In this document: positions 63,196-64,000 of the stretch, piece by piece | Position numbering within the stretch: the stretch's first letter is position 1 | How the letters are laid out: each line of letters starts with the position of its first letter | Origin: Shimia sagamensis | GTDB lineage: Bacteria > Pseudomonadota > Alphaproteobacteria > Rhodobacterales > Rhodobacteraceae | Length of the DNA stretch: 64,000 nucleotides | Reading direction: 5' to 3' | Assembly: GCF_900182745.1 (NCBI RefSeq) | Contig: NZ_FXTY01000009.1 | Coordinates: forward strand, 62,001 to 126,000 | Notes under the pieces: model-generated | Seen by the model: only the letters and a program-made list of their open reading frames with translations | Database searches by the model: none | What the model was told of the DNA's origin: nothing | Made by a program: the position numbers and the translations under genes

Positions 63196-63813
63196 ATGGG
63201 TGAGACAGGTATTTTTGGACCGGCATTGGCGGGATTTGCGCTTGGGTTCTCGCTGATTATGGCAATTGGCGCGCAGAATGCCTTTGTGTTGCGACAAGGA
63301 TTGCGCGGCGAATATGTGTTGCCACTGGTGCTGACCTGCGCGGTAAGTGATGCACTGTTGATTACGTTGGGAGTGGCTGGGTTTGGCGCCTTGATCGCTG
63401 CCAGTCCGGGTTTGATCGACTGGGTGCGCTACTTTGGGGCGGCCTTTTTGTTTGTCTATGGCGCGATGAATTTTCGGGCAGCGACGCAAGGGGGGGATGC
63501 GCTGGCGGACAAAGGACGCACGGCGGGCAGTTTGGGGGCGGCAGTGATGACTTGTGTGCTGCTGACCTGGGCCAATCCTCATGTGTACCTAGATACGGTT
63601 GTGTTGCTTGGGGGGATTTCGGCGCAGTACTCTCCGGCCTGGGCCTTTGGTTTGGGTGCGGTGGTGGCGAGTTTTACGTTTTTCTTCACGCTTGGGTTTG
63701 GCGCTAAATTGCTGCGCCCGTTTTTCACCAATCCGCGGTCGTGGCAGATTTTGGATGTGCTGGTTGGCGTGACCATGTGGGCGATTGCGGCCAAGCTGAT
63801 CTGGGGCATGTGA
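63196..63813 (+). CDS. LysE/ArgO family amino-acid exporter
   Basis: The 205-residue inner-membrane protein has six probable helices and the LysE opening GFALGFSLIMAIGAQNAFVLRQ, then TCAVSDALLITLGVAGFG and TWANPHVYLDTVVLLGG. LysE and ArgO export lysine and arginine when they build up. It is divergent from the small hypothetical gene and close to the ArgP-type regulator, the arrangement seen in Corynebacterium and in enterics. The 100-bp gap upstream should hold the ArgP-controlled promoter. Confidence 0.93.
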   Translation: MGETGIFGPALAGFALGFSLIMAIGAQNAFVLRQGLRGEYVLPLVLTCAVSDALLITLGVAGFGALIAASPGLIDWVRYFGAAFLFVYGAMNFRAATQGGDALADKGRTAGSLGAAVMTCVLLTWANPHVYLDTVVLLGGISAQYSPAWAFGLGAVVASFTFFFTLGFGAKLLRPFFTNPRSWQILDVLVGVTMWAIAAKLIWGM

Positions 63814-64000
63814 GGGGGCGCTGCTCCCGTCGCAGCAGGCTGCTACTCCCCCGGGATACTGGGGAATAATGAATGACAGGAGCAGAGCGGTTACGATTGG
63901 GTGCACATATGCTGTGCGTGGGCGCGGTTTGGCGGGCAAACGGATTGTGCGTATGGTGAGGCGTGACGAGAGGTGTGCCTTTCGGACATAAGCCAGCGAC
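63814..64000. other. Right-edge region without a recognised gene
   Basis: 187 bp to the end of the window. The first 60 bp are GC-rich with short complementary blocks (GCTGCT/AGCAGC) that may fold as a transcript end for the exporter gene, but there is no U-tract. I see no supported coding frame in the rest. Confidence 0.3.

Overview
This 64-kb window looks like chromosome from an alphaproteobacterium of the Rhodobacteraceae, most likely the marine roseobacter group. The evidence is the gene set and gene style, not a database match: many binding-protein-dependent ABC importers, UDP-sulfoquinovose synthase for sulfolipid, an aspartate/glutamate leucyltransferase of the bacterial N-end rule, an MttB-like methyltransferase without pyrrolysine, a two-domain malic enzyme and an H-NOX/histidine kinase pair. 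Base composition is fairly even. I see no prophage, insertion sequence, integron, CRISPR array, rRNA or tRNA. Genes are dense, with many 1-4 nt stop/start overlaps.

Layout. 0-4.8 kb: a peptide importer (binding protein cut by the left edge, divergent fused OppDF ATPase) with an ArgE-like deacetylase, then bpt and a VOC protein. 4.9-9 kb: an orphan polyamine-type binding protein, ribosomal protein L25, a sulfotransferase and an FMN-dependent lactate-type dehydrogenase. 9-10.9 kb: an H-NOX sensor overlapping a hybrid histidine kinase. 11-14.9 kb: MttB-like protein, trpA, a 50-residue peptide, ychF. 15-17.3 kb: an amino-acid ABC importer. 17.6-18.6 kb: an inositol dehydrogenase gene broken by a one-base frameshift. 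19.3-21 kb: a GntR regulator and a divergent AbrB-type membrane protein sharing a large palindrome. 21-25 kb: a polyamine-type ABC importer. 25.3-27.7 kb: cytochrome P450, its [2Fe-2S] ferredoxin and an AraC regulator. 27.7-30.8 kb: a membrane glycosyltransferase and sqdB.

31-41.9 kb is the most interesting region. A LacI regulator faces a leftward operon encoding a sugar-binding protein, two permeases, an ATPase, two sugar isomerase/epimerase-type TIM barrels, two Gfo/Idh/MocA dehydrogenases and, after a short gap, an outer-membrane porin. The set resembles the E. coli ycj-ompG region and the levoglucosan (lgd) route, in which a sugar is oxidised at C3, undergoes elimination and hydration, and is reduced again. 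Two identical 14-bp palindromes 85 bp apart lie in the divergent promoter region.

42-64 kb is mostly housekeeping: moaA, an AlkD-like protein, glmS-glmU, a phosphoglycolate phosphatase, a DegT-family aminotransferase, an ArsC-like protein, pyrD, a DUF952 protein, a periplasmic 5'-nucleotidase, DUF1992 and SRAP proteins, ureidoglycine aminohydrolase, a divergent GAPDH with a MaeB malic enzyme, an SLC13-type transporter, a YebC-family protein, an OpgC-like acyltransferase, and an ArgP/LysE regulator-exporter pair with an unidentified small gene between them.
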